A stretch of DNA of 64,000 nucleotides from an uncultured Maribacter sp. (lineage in GTDB: Bacteria; Bacteroidota; Bacteroidia; Flavobacteriales; Flavobacteriaceae). Below the pieces are notes generated by a model, which was not told the origin of the DNA, did no database searches, and saw only the letters and a list, made by a program, of their open reading frames with translations. A program made the position numbers and the translations under genes. The stretch covers positions 496,001-560,000 of the forward strand of contig NZ_CANMDU010000001.1 in NCBI RefSeq assembly GCF_947496775.1, read 5' to 3'. Numbering within the stretch: the stretch's first letter is position 1; each line of letters starts with the position of its first letter. Shown here in pieces: positions 19,344-26,616 of the stretch.

Positions 19344-19380
19344 ACACCAACTGTTAAATAATAGTCAAAATTGATATTCG

Positions 19381-19416
19381 TAACGCTATAATTCTCATTA
19401 TAGCGTTATTGTTTAT
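19381..19416 (+). terminator. Terminator after polA
   Basis: The stem TAACGCTATAA/TTATAGCGTTA (19381-19391 and 19398-19408) has a 6-nt loop and is followed by TTGTTTATAT. It lies 38 nt after the polA stop. The T-tract is modest. Confidence 0.7.
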
Positions 19417-19431
19417 ATAGAAGACTATAGT

Positions 19432-19764
19432 ATGAAAAGGCTCCTTTTTACATTATTTACAACATTCATATTTAGTGTTGCAATTACTGCTCAATCTAAT
19501 GGAATAAGCAAAGACATTAAAAAAACTACGTTAAAGGTTTTTCCAAACCCTGCAAAGAACATTGTTAATGTACTAGGGTTAAAGAACTCCCACACCTCTA
19601 GCATTACCATCCTTGATTCATATGGAAACATTGTTCTACGACATACGTGGGAGATAAAAAATAACGCCCTTAACATACCTATACCCTCTCTTTCTACAGG
19701 AATTTACGTAATTAGCATTCACTCCAAAGAACAACAACTTCAAACTAAATTTTATAAAAAATAA
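19432..19764 (+). CDS. Minimal T9SS-sorted protein: signal peptide plus C-terminal sorting domain
   Basis: This 110-residue protein has a signal peptide (about 1-20, ending ITAQ). A linker of about 13 residues leads into a type A T9SS C-terminal domain: LKVFPNPAKNIVNV (34-47), then ITILDSYGNIVL, IPIPSLSTGIYVISI and the final KFYKK. These domains direct outer-membrane translocation by the type IX system and are normally the tail of a much larger cargo. Here no cargo domain is present, so the protein would consist of the sorting domain itself. It may be a remnant of a larger gene or a genuine small surface protein. It sits between two terminators. Confidence 0.85.
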   Translation: MKRLLFTLFTTFIFSVAITAQSNGISKDIKKTTLKVFPNPAKNIVNVLGLKNSHTSSITILDSYGNIVLRHTWEIKNNALNIPIPSLSTGIYVISIHSKEQQLQTKFYKK

Positions 19765-19770
19765 AACAAA

Positions 19771-19804
19771 AAAAACCACTTAGAGTTTACTAAGTGGCTT
19801 TTTA
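19771..19804 (+). terminator. Terminator of the T9SS mini-protein gene
   Basis: The stem CCACTTAG/CTAAGTGG (19776-19783 and 19790-19797) has a 6-nt loop, a preceding A-run and a following CTTTTTAT. It may work in both directions, since the next gene is convergent. Confidence 0.85.
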
Positions 19805-19823
19805 TATACTATAATTGAATTTA

Positions 19824-20333
19824 CTATTTCTTATTAAAGATTAATTCTCCCTTAACATTAAAATTTGGAAGATCCAATCCTTCTGCATCTACAGTCATTA
19901 CATCACCATCTATGGAAGCATTAGCACTAATATCATCCCCATTTTTATCTTTAAATTTAATTACCCCGTCTATATAAGTATACGTTGTTGTTTCTGTATC
20001 TTTTTCTGTTGGGCATGGAACTATTAATCCTGTTAAGCCAGCACTAATATCCAAATAATTAACAGCATTCTCCGTTACTAACTCAGCATCTTCTTTAAAT
20101 TCAAAAGTGACTATAGCACAGCCTTCTTCACTAAGCTTTTCTAGAGCATCCTCTGCCAAATTTGTATATGTTCCAGCTGCTTCTGCATCTACATTAAATT
20201 CGGATAATTCCCAGACACCAACAATTTTGTTAGAATCTGTAAGGCCATCAATTAATTTTTCTACTACGGCATCTTTAGAGCAAGAAGCAAATAAAGTACC
20301 TACAGCCATTAAGCTAAATATTAATTTTTTCAT
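19824..20333 (-). CDS. Lipocalin-like lipoprotein
   Basis: This 169-residue lipoprotein has a signal with lipobox GTLFASC (Cys18). The mature part begins IVGVWELSEFNVDAEAAG, which resembles the N-terminal strand of Bacteroidetes lipocalin-like domains (VGTWKLT...). Alternating beta-strand segments such as CAIVTFEFKEDAEL and IDGVIKFKDKNGDD follow. It has four mature-region cysteine or acidic clusters but no catalytic motif. Such proteins are common, functionally uncharacterised envelope lipoproteins of Flavobacteria. It follows the DUF5916 gene on the same strand by 74 bp. Confidence 0.75.
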   Translation of the reverse strand: MKKLIFSLMAVGTLFASCSKDAVVEKLIDGLTDSNKIVGVWELSEFNVDAEAAGTYTNLAEDALEKLSEEGCAIVTFEFKEDAELVTENAVNYLDISAGLTGLIVPCPTEKDTETTTYTYIDGVIKFKDKNGDDISANASIDGDVMTVDAEGLDLPNFNVKGELIFNKK

Positions 20334-20407
20334 TGGTTTCGTTTTGGTTAAGAATTGGTTTTATATATCAACCAAACGAAAAGCAAAGAACAATATTGCC
20401 AACTACA

Positions 20408-23044
20408 TTAAAGTATAAATCTGTAGGTAGCCTTTATTAAAAAGGTATTATCCTTTTTCTGTCCCAAAATTTGGCGATCCAAATCTCTTCCTAAAGTATT
20501 CATTGGATCTCCACTACCTGTAACGCCCTGAGACCAAACCAAAAAGATTTCAGACCCAGGAGTGTATTCCCATCGCAATACTAAATTAGAACGAAACTGA
20601 ACATATGAAAAATCCGGATTTTCTATTTCATAGTCTACCGTTCCATCTAAATCTTCGTCGATTAAGTAACCTCCTTCAACTTCAGGTCTAGAAATTTGAT
20701 CAGGAGTATACCAACTAACTCGATTATAAACATTTGCAGCAGCAGCATTACTTACATAATTAAAATTGGTATAAGTTCCTTGAGAAATAAAAGGCTCTCC
20801 GTAATACTGAATTGATAAATTAGGATTTAAACTATAATTAAGTCGAATAGAGGTGCTAAATGTTTTTTGGTCTATTGCCGCTGTTACATACCTAGTAATA
20901 TTTCCGTAATCTATTTGATCCACATACCTTGTTTTATTAGGATTCTCTTCATATTCCGAAGAAACCGACAAGCTAAAAGCATCGAAAGGCTGATAATTAA
21001 ACCTAAAAACGTAGCGTAAAAACTCAAAATTTTTCTGTTTCGCTTGACTGTTTACATACCCAAGTGTAAAGTTAAATTTCTTCCTTCTATCTGAACCAAA
21101 GAAAAGGTATCCAAAATTTTCTTGTGACCATTGCCATCTAGGACCTCCTCGTAAAACAGAATTGGAATAAATTCTTGGCTTATGAGCAGCTCCTATCTCT
21201 GTCCACCAATTATTCTTATAATTAATATCTCCTTCAAATTGGTATTTTATTCTATTATAATTCCCTTCAAAATCATAATTAGACTCTTGCTCTAAACGCA
21301 GCCCCATCCTCCTATAAACATTGGTAGGTTTTAAAAACAGTCTTCTCACTTGCGCATATTGCACTATTTCATCTGTTTGCCTTAAAAAACCAACATCATT
21401 GAGCTCTAATTCTGGAGAACGCCAAACTACACCTGCTTCATACCTCCAATTTCCCCCACCAGCTTTACCGTATTCCAATTTACCTCCTGTTCCAGTAAGA
21501 GAAGTTCTTGTCGGGTCTACACGTACATGCCCTGCATCTTCTCTTTGAAATAAATGTGTTATACCTCTTTGCGTATCTTCAATTGCTTTTGCACTTCCCG
21601 TTACATGACTTGTCACAATATTTCCCTGAAAATAATAATTTCTATCCTTCCAATTATGCTTAAAATCCAAGCCACCTGTATAAGCAGCCTTTCTCAAAAA
21701 TTCCATTTCACTTGGCAGCTTTCTATTAGTCGCTGTAAAAATACCTCCGATATACGAATTACGTTTATTAAAATCTTTTTGAACCCTACCTACTAAATAA
21801 TTGGTAAGGGGCTCTACTAACTCATCTCTCCTTCCTCCATTAATATCCTCTACTTCCGCATACATATTCCCAGTAACACTTTCTAACAATCCTACTGACC
21901 ATCCGTTTTTTGTCTTTCCAGAAAATTTAGCTGCTCCCAAAATGGTAGAATTAGTAGGTTGATCCACATAAGCAACATCGTCATGATTACCAACAGAACG
22001 TTGTGGACTTCTCCCTATCCTTCTACTATAAAAAATATTATCATTACCCCCTGCAAAACGAAAATCGAAGATGTTCTTATTCTCTACAAAAAAAGGCCTT
22101 TGTTCCTGAAAAAATATCTGAAACCCATCTAAGGCAATAGCCCCTGGATCTGCTTCTACCTGGCCAAAATCAGGATTAACCGTAAGATCAAGGGTTAAAT
22201 CATTTGTTAAGCCAATTTTGGCATCCAAACCTCCATTTAACTTAAAATCAGCCCCGTCTCTAAAAGGATTACCTTCCTCTTTCGGATAGGTATCTTGTTG
22301 CAAAACTGTAAATGGCTGAACCTCTAATTGCCTTTGAGGCTGTATATTCATTAAACCACGGAGGGTTCCGAACTCACTTATCCATCCCGGAGCATCTCTA
22401 GATATTGGTTGCCAAATAGAGCGTTCTTCTTCCCTAAATAATCTACGATGCATTTGCAAACCCCAGATTTGCTCTTTTTGCTTTCCAAATTTTAGTTGAC
22501 TAAAAGGAATTTTCATTTCTGCCGTCCATCCTTCTTTATCTATATTAGCCGCTGTATACCATATTGGATTCCAACTCGCATCCCAATTATCTCCATTCTG
22601 AGAAACAAACTCATCTCCTTTTACCCCTGCCGCAGACACATTAAATGAAAAAGCTGTTCTTTTATCATTATAACTATCTATATTAATTTCTATCCAATCA
22701 CCTGAAAAATTATCACGCCTTGCTAGTCTTTTTTCAATTAAATTTGGTATACTATCGAAACAACGTACACCTATATATAGATACTTATCATCATAGGTAA
22801 TCTTAAATTTAGTGTCTTGGTTAGGAGCAGCACCATTATCAGGTTCAAAAACAGTAAATCCTTTTGACCACAGAGCATTAGACCACTCTTTATCTTCTAA
22901 AATACCATCTACTACAATGTTATTACCAGCCTTTATCGGAGAAGTAACGTATTCCAATTTATCTATAATTCGTAGAGTATCCTGAGCATATAATTTAAAA
23001 CATAACAATAGGAATATAAGAGAAAACAATAAAGAGCTTTTCAT
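20408..23044 (-). CDS. DUF5916 outer-membrane protein with N-terminal CBM9-like domain
   Basis: This 878-residue secreted protein has a signal peptide ending near LYAQ. A carbohydrate-binding family 9-like beta-sandwich (about 35-220) follows, with IVVDGILEDKEWSNA, YLYIGVRCFD and WTAEMKIPFSQLKFG. The rest is a DUF5916 region of repeated amphipathic strands ending in ...IKATYRFIL, with the C-terminal aromatic/hydrophobic residues of an outer-membrane beta-barrel. Family members are often annotated as hydrolases without direct evidence. The EQRPFFVENKNIF motif near residue 320 is highly typical. A role in uptake or binding at the outer membrane is likely, with unknown substrate. Confidence 0.87.
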   Translation of the reverse strand: MKSSLLFSLIFLLLCFKLYAQDTLRIIDKLEYVTSPIKAGNNIVVDGILEDKEWSNALWSKGFTVFEPDNGAAPNQDTKFKITYDDKYLYIGVRCFDSIPNLIEKRLARRDNFSGDWIEINIDSYNDKRTAFSFNVSAAGVKGDEFVSQNGDNWDASWNPIWYTAANIDKEGWTAEMKIPFSQLKFGKQKEQIWGLQMHRRLFREEERSIWQPISRDAPGWISEFGTLRGLMNIQPQRQLEVQPFTVLQQDTYPKEEGNPFRDGADFKLNGGLDAKIGLTNDLTLDLTVNPDFGQVEADPGAIALDGFQIFFQEQRPFFVENKNIFDFRFAGGNDNIFYSRRIGRSPQRSVGNHDDVAYVDQPTNSTILGAAKFSGKTKNGWSVGLLESVTGNMYAEVEDINGGRRDELVEPLTNYLVGRVQKDFNKRNSYIGGIFTATNRKLPSEMEFLRKAAYTGGLDFKHNWKDRNYYFQGNIVTSHVTGSAKAIEDTQRGITHLFQREDAGHVRVDPTRTSLTGTGGKLEYGKAGGGNWRYEAGVVWRSPELELNDVGFLRQTDEIVQYAQVRRLFLKPTNVYRRMGLRLEQESNYDFEGNYNRIKYQFEGDINYKNNWWTEIGAAHKPRIYSNSVLRGGPRWQWSQENFGYLFFGSDRRKKFNFTLGYVNSQAKQKNFEFLRYVFRFNYQPFDAFSLSVSSEYEENPNKTRYVDQIDYGNITRYVTAAIDQKTFSTSIRLNYSLNPNLSIQYYGEPFISQGTYTNFNYVSNAAAANVYNRVSWYTPDQISRPEVEGGYLIDEDLDGTVDYEIENPDFSYVQFRSNLVLRWEYTPGSEIFLVWSQGVTGSGDPMNTLGRDLDRQILGQKKDNTFLIKATYRFIL

Positions 23045-23205
23045 TTTTTGGTTGTTTTAGTCCATTAAAAGACTTTAACATTATACAGACGTTACAGTAT
23101 AAAAAATATTTAATAAAATTTTAACAAAAATACCCTCCAAGAAAATCTTAAAGCATCGAAATTTATTGACCTTTTGAAAAAAGTAAAAATAATAAGAAAC
23201 AACCA

Positions 23206-23236
23206 TTTGGATTTCAACTTAATAGTTGTACATTTG
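23206..23236 (+). promoter_or_regulatory. Promoter of rplM-rpsI
   Basis: TTTG (23206-23209), a 19-nt spacer and TACATTTG (23229-23236) are an exact match to the Bacteroidetes housekeeping promoter and the best example in the window. The start site is predicted near 23243, giving a leader of about 40 nt. Confidence 0.85.
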
Positions 23237-23284
23237 CAGCCCTCTTACAGGGAAAGAAGTGTATAATAGAAAAAAATAGCAGTA

Positions 23285-23740
23285 GTGGATACATTAAGTT
23301 ATAAGACTGTTTCAGCAAATAGAGCAACGGTAAACAAGGATTGGTTATTGGTTGACGCTGAAGGTCAAACATTGGGGCGTCTTGCTTCTAAAGTAGCAAA
23401 ATTACTTAGAGGAAAGCATAAAACAAACTATACTCCTCACGTAGATTGTGGAGACAACGTAGTTATTATTAATGCAGAAAAGATCACCCTTTCTGGTAAC
23501 AAATGGGATTCTAAATCTTATAGCCGTTACACAGGATATCCTGGAGGACAAAGACATACTTCTGTAAAAGATATGTTAGCTAAAACTCCAGAGCGCATTG
23601 TTGAAAAAGCTGTAAAAGGAATGCTTCCAAAAAACAGATTAGGTTCTGAATTATTCAGAAATCTAAAAGTTAATGTTGGTCCAAATCATGATCAAGAAGC
23701 GCAAAAACCAACTGTTATTAATTTAAACGAATTCAAATAA
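23285..23740 (+). CDS. rplM: 50S ribosomal protein L13
   Basis: The 151-residue L13 binds domain II of 23S rRNA early in 50S assembly. Diagnostic segments include WLLVDAEGQTLGRLASKVAKLL, the basic LRGKHKTNYTPHVDCGD, and GYPGGQRHT and GMLPKNRLG. The start codon is GTG; the resulting MDTLSYKTVSANRATVNKDW start is the usual flavobacterial N-terminus, and there is no better ATG. Its stop codon overlaps the ATG of rpsI by one base, so the two are translationally coupled. Confidence 0.98.
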   Translation: MDTLSYKTVSANRATVNKDWLLVDAEGQTLGRLASKVAKLLRGKHKTNYTPHVDCGDNVVIINAEKITLSGNKWDSKSYSRYTGYPGGQRHTSVKDMLAKTPERIVEKAVKGMLPKNRLGSELFRNLKVNVGPNHDQEAQKPTVINLNEFK

Positions 23741-24126
23741 TGGAGATAATTCATAAAATTGGTAGAAGAAAAACAGCTGTTGCTCGTGTTTATCTTTCTC
23801 AAGGAACAGGAAATATTACTATAAATTCTAGAGATTTAAATGAGTATTTCCCAACAGCAACTTTGCAGTACAAAATTAAGCAAGCTTTTACTTTAACTGA
23901 AACTGTAGATACATACGACGTTAAAGTAAATGTATACGGAGGTGGAAACACAGGTCAAGCAGAAGCTATTCGTTTAGCTTTATCTAGAGCAATGTGTGAA
24001 ATCGATGCTGAGAACAGATTAACACTGAAGCCTGAAGGTCTTTTAACTAGAGACCCAAGAATGGTAGAACGTAAGAAATTTGGTCAGAAGAAAGCTCGTA
24101 AGAAATTCCAGTTCTCTAAACGTTAA
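23740..24126 (+). CDS. rpsI: 30S ribosomal protein S9
   Basis: The 128-residue S9 carries the N-terminal HKIGRRKTAVARVYL motif, the central VYGGGNTGQAEAIRLALSRA, and the basic C-terminal tail KFGQKKARKKFQFSKR, whose last Arg contacts the P-site tRNA. The length equals the family norm. It overlaps rplM by one base (TAATG) and is followed by a strong terminator, defining a two-gene operon. Confidence 0.98.
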   Translation: MEIIHKIGRRKTAVARVYLSQGTGNITINSRDLNEYFPTATLQYKIKQAFTLTETVDTYDVKVNVYGGGNTGQAEAIRLALSRAMCEIDAENRLTLKPEGLLTRDPRMVERKKFGQKKARKKFQFSKR

Positions 24127-24138
24127 TACAAGATTACC

Positions 24139-24172
24139 AGGGTATTCTAACGAATACCCTTTTTATATTTTT
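24139..24172 (+). terminator. Terminator of rplM-rpsI
   Basis: The 9-bp stem AGGGTATTC/GAATACCCT (24139-24147 and 24152-24160) has loop TAAC and is followed by TTTTATATTTTT. Confidence 0.92.
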
Positions 24173-24185
24173 AACTAGTTCATTG

Positions 24186-24323
24186 AAAGTCTCTAAAAAG
24201 AGACACTTATAAATCTTATTAGTTATATTAAAAAATTAATAAGTAAGGGTAGATTTTTAATCACCCATTTAGTTTAGCATCTAAATAGTAGAGGCTTGCA
24301 TTTTTATGCATACCACTCTAGTA
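24186..24323 (+). promoter_or_regulatory. Structured leader of rpsB-tsf (three hairpins)
   Basis: The 185 nt between the rpsI terminator and rpsB contain three successive hairpins. These are GTCTCT/AGAGAC (24189-24204), GGGT-A-GATT/AATCACCC with one bulged A (24247-24266), and an interrupted stem TAGAG...TGCAT/ATGCA...CTCTA (24289-24320). The last ends 37 nt before the rpsB ATG. No TAnnTTTG box was found here, so the promoter position is unclear. Autoregulation by S2 is an inference by analogy with other bacteria. Confidence 0.45.
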
Positions 24324-24357
24324 TTGCTAATTCATAAGAACGTAAACTAAAACAAAA

Positions 24358-25428
24358 ATGGCGAAAGTCGAAGTAAAACAATTATTAGAAGCAGGTGTGC
24401 ACTTTGGACACCTTACAAGAAAATGGAATCCGAACATGGCTCCTTACATCTACATGGAGCGTAATGGGATTCACGTAATCAACCTTTACAAAACAGTAGC
24501 AAAATTAGATGAGACTAATGAAGCATTACGCAAAATTGCAGCTTCTGGTAGAAAAATCTTATTTGTTGCCACTAAAAAACAAGCAAAAGACATTGTAGCT
24601 GACAAAGTATCTAAGGTAAACATGCCTTATATTACGGAAAGATGGCCAGGTGGAATGCTAACTAACTTTGTAACTATACGTAAAGCTGTTAAAAAAATGG
24701 CTTCTATTGATCGTATGAAAAAAGATGGTACGTTCATGACTCTTTCTAAAAAAGAACGTTTACAGGTTGACCGTTTAAGAGCTAAACTAGAAAAGAATTT
24801 AGGTTCTATTTCTGAAATGACTCGTTTACCAGGTGCTCTTTTTATAGTAGATACCATGAGAGAACACATTGCTGTTAAGGAAGCTCAAAAATTGAATATT
24901 CCAATTTTTGCAATGGTAGATACCAACTGTGACCCAAGAGATATTGATTATGTAGTACCAGCAAATGATGATGCATCTAAATCTATAGACATCATTATGG
25001 AACAAGTTACTGCTGCCATTGCTGAAGGACTAGCGGAACGTAAATCTAGTAAGCAAGAAGCACCAAAGAAAGATACTCCTAAAAAAGAAGCATCACCAAA
25101 AGCAGAAACTCCTAAAAAAGAAGAAGCTAAAGTTGAAGCACCTGCTGCTCCTGTAGCTAAAGCTACGCCTGCAAAAGCAGATGATTTAACAAAAGTAGAA
25201 GGAATTGGACCTAAGGCTGCTGAGGCTCTAGTAAATGCCGGATTTGTTACTTTCGCTGACTTAGCTAAAGGTGACGCCGAAAAGATTAAAACAATCTTAA
25301 CAGAAGCTAGCTCAAGAATGGCTCATTTAGACCCAACTTCTTGGCCAAAGCAAGCTCAAATGGCTGCTGATGGTAAGTGGGACGAGCTTAAAGAATGGCA
25401 AGATAATGTAAAAGGTGGTGTAGAATAA
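24358..25428 (+). CDS. rpsB: 30S ribosomal protein S2 with C-terminal helix-hairpin-helix extension
   Basis: Residues 1-230 are a normal S2: LLEAGVHFGHLTRKWNPNM, YIYMERNGIHVINLYKT, ERWPGGMLTN and FAMVDTNCDPRDIDYVVPANDDA. The protein is 356 residues, over 100 more than the usual 240-260. After a Lys/Pro/Ala/Glu-rich linker (about 233-275), the tail DDLTKVEGIGPKAAEALVNA (276-295) and the following helices form a helix-hairpin-helix-like domain. The extension is a feature I recall from flavobacterial S2 proteins; its purpose is unknown, but rRNA or DNA binding is plausible. It is co-transcribed with tsf, 98 bp downstream. Confidence 0.97.
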   Translation: MAKVEVKQLLEAGVHFGHLTRKWNPNMAPYIYMERNGIHVINLYKTVAKLDETNEALRKIAASGRKILFVATKKQAKDIVADKVSKVNMPYITERWPGGMLTNFVTIRKAVKKMASIDRMKKDGTFMTLSKKERLQVDRLRAKLEKNLGSISEMTRLPGALFIVDTMREHIAVKEAQKLNIPIFAMVDTNCDPRDIDYVVPANDDASKSIDIIMEQVTAAIAEGLAERKSSKQEAPKKDTPKKEASPKAETPKKEEAKVEAPAAPVAKATPAKADDLTKVEGIGPKAAEALVNAGFVTFADLAKGDAEKIKTILTEASSRMAHLDPTSWPKQAQMAADGKWDELKEWQDNVKGGVE

Positions 25429-25526
25429 ATTTATAGATACATCAAAATATCTATAATTTAACATTAACCTAAAAACGGATACAATAATTGTGTCTTATTT
25501 TACTTAATCAAAAAAAATAAAAGAAA

Positions 25527-26483
25527 ATGGCTAAAATTACCGCCGCAGAAGTAAATAAATTAAGAAAAGCTACAGGTGCAGGAATGATGGACTGCAAAAA
25601 AGCCTTAGTTGAAGCAGAAGGAGATTTTGACAAAGCAATTGAAGTTCTTCGTAAGAAAGGACAGAAAGTTGCTGCTAAAAGAGCCGATAGAGATTCTTCA
25701 GAAGGTGCTGCTATATCTAAAGTAAATGCAGACAACACTGTTGGTGTTGCTATTGTTTTAGGTTGCGAAACTGATTTTGTTGGTAAAAATGAAAACTTTG
25801 TTGCTTTAGCGAATCAACTTGCTGATCAAGCAATAAACTTTGACAACAAGGAAGATTTCTTAGCTTCAGATTTCGGAGGAATGACTGTTGCTGAAAAATT
25901 AATTGAGCAAACAGGTGTTATTGGTGAAAAACTAGAAATCAATGCTTTTGAAAAATTAGAAGCGCCATATGTTGGTACTTATGTTCATATTAACAAAATT
26001 GCTGCTTTAGTTGGTTTATCTGCTAAAAACGAAGAGGTTGCTAAAGATGTAGCTATGCAAGTAGCTTCTATGGGCGCAACCACTTTATCCTATAAAGATT
26101 TTGACCCTGCCTTTATTGCTTCTGAGACAGAGGCAAGAATTGCAGTTATAGAAAAAGATAATATTGAATTAGGTCGTTTAGGAAAAACACTTAAAAATGT
26201 ACCTCAATACATATCTATGGCGCAGTTAACTGACGAGGTTTTAGCTAAAGCTGAAGAAGCCGCTAAAGCTGAACTTGCTGCAGAAGGTAAACCAGAGAAA
26301 ATTTGGGATAAAATTCTTCCAGGTAAAATGCAAAGATTTGTTTCTGACAACACTACACTAGATCAAGAACAATGTTTATTAGATCAGAACTTTATTAAAG
26401 ATGAGAAAATAAACGTTGCCAAATATGTTGCGTCTGCCGGAGATTTATCTGTAACAACGTTTAAGCGTGTTGCCTTAGGATAA
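25527..26483 (+). CDS. tsf: Elongation factor Ts
   Basis: The 318-residue EF-Ts exchanges GDP for GTP on EF-Tu. The N-terminal UBA-like part has VNKLRKATGAGMMDCKKALVE and DFDKAIEVLRKKGQKVAAKR. The core dimerisation domain has VAIVLGCETDFVGKNENF. The second coiled-coil half contains KPEKIWDKILPGKMQRFV and ending strands. The length is about 40 more than the E. coli protein because of a second subdomain insertion, which is common in Bacteroidetes. It is the last gene of rpsB-tsf and is followed by a clear terminator. Confidence 0.97.
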   Translation: MAKITAAEVNKLRKATGAGMMDCKKALVEAEGDFDKAIEVLRKKGQKVAAKRADRDSSEGAAISKVNADNTVGVAIVLGCETDFVGKNENFVALANQLADQAINFDNKEDFLASDFGGMTVAEKLIEQTGVIGEKLEINAFEKLEAPYVGTYVHINKIAALVGLSAKNEEVAKDVAMQVASMGATTLSYKDFDPAFIASETEARIAVIEKDNIELGRLGKTLKNVPQYISMAQLTDEVLAKAEEAAKAELAAEGKPEKIWDKILPGKMQRFVSDNTTLDQEQCLLDQNFIKDEKINVAKYVASAGDLSVTTFKRVALG

Positions 26484-26508
26484 TAACCTCTGTACATTAT
26501 GTCGTATA

Positions 26509-26536
26509 AAAAACCGCCTAATAGGCGGTTTTTTTT
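26509..26536 (+). terminator. Terminator of rpsB-tsf
   Basis: The stem AACCGCCT/AGGCGGTT (26512-26519 and 26523-26530) is preceded by an A-run and followed by a run of T residues. Confidence 0.92.
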
Positions 26537-26565
26537 ATGTTCATTGGTACTTCTTCCTACAATCA

Positions 26566-26597
26566 AAAAATGTCACTTTGTTAAGTGACATTTTTTA
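26566..26597 (-). terminator. Terminator of the M61 peptidase gene
   Basis: The 11-bp stem AAATGTCACTT/AAGTGACATTT (26568-26578 and 26583-26593) has a 4-nt loop. On the minus strand a TTT run follows it directly after the peptidase gene; it has T-runs on both sides. Confidence 0.85.
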
Positions 26598-26616
26598 ATC
26601 TATACTATCCTGTAAA

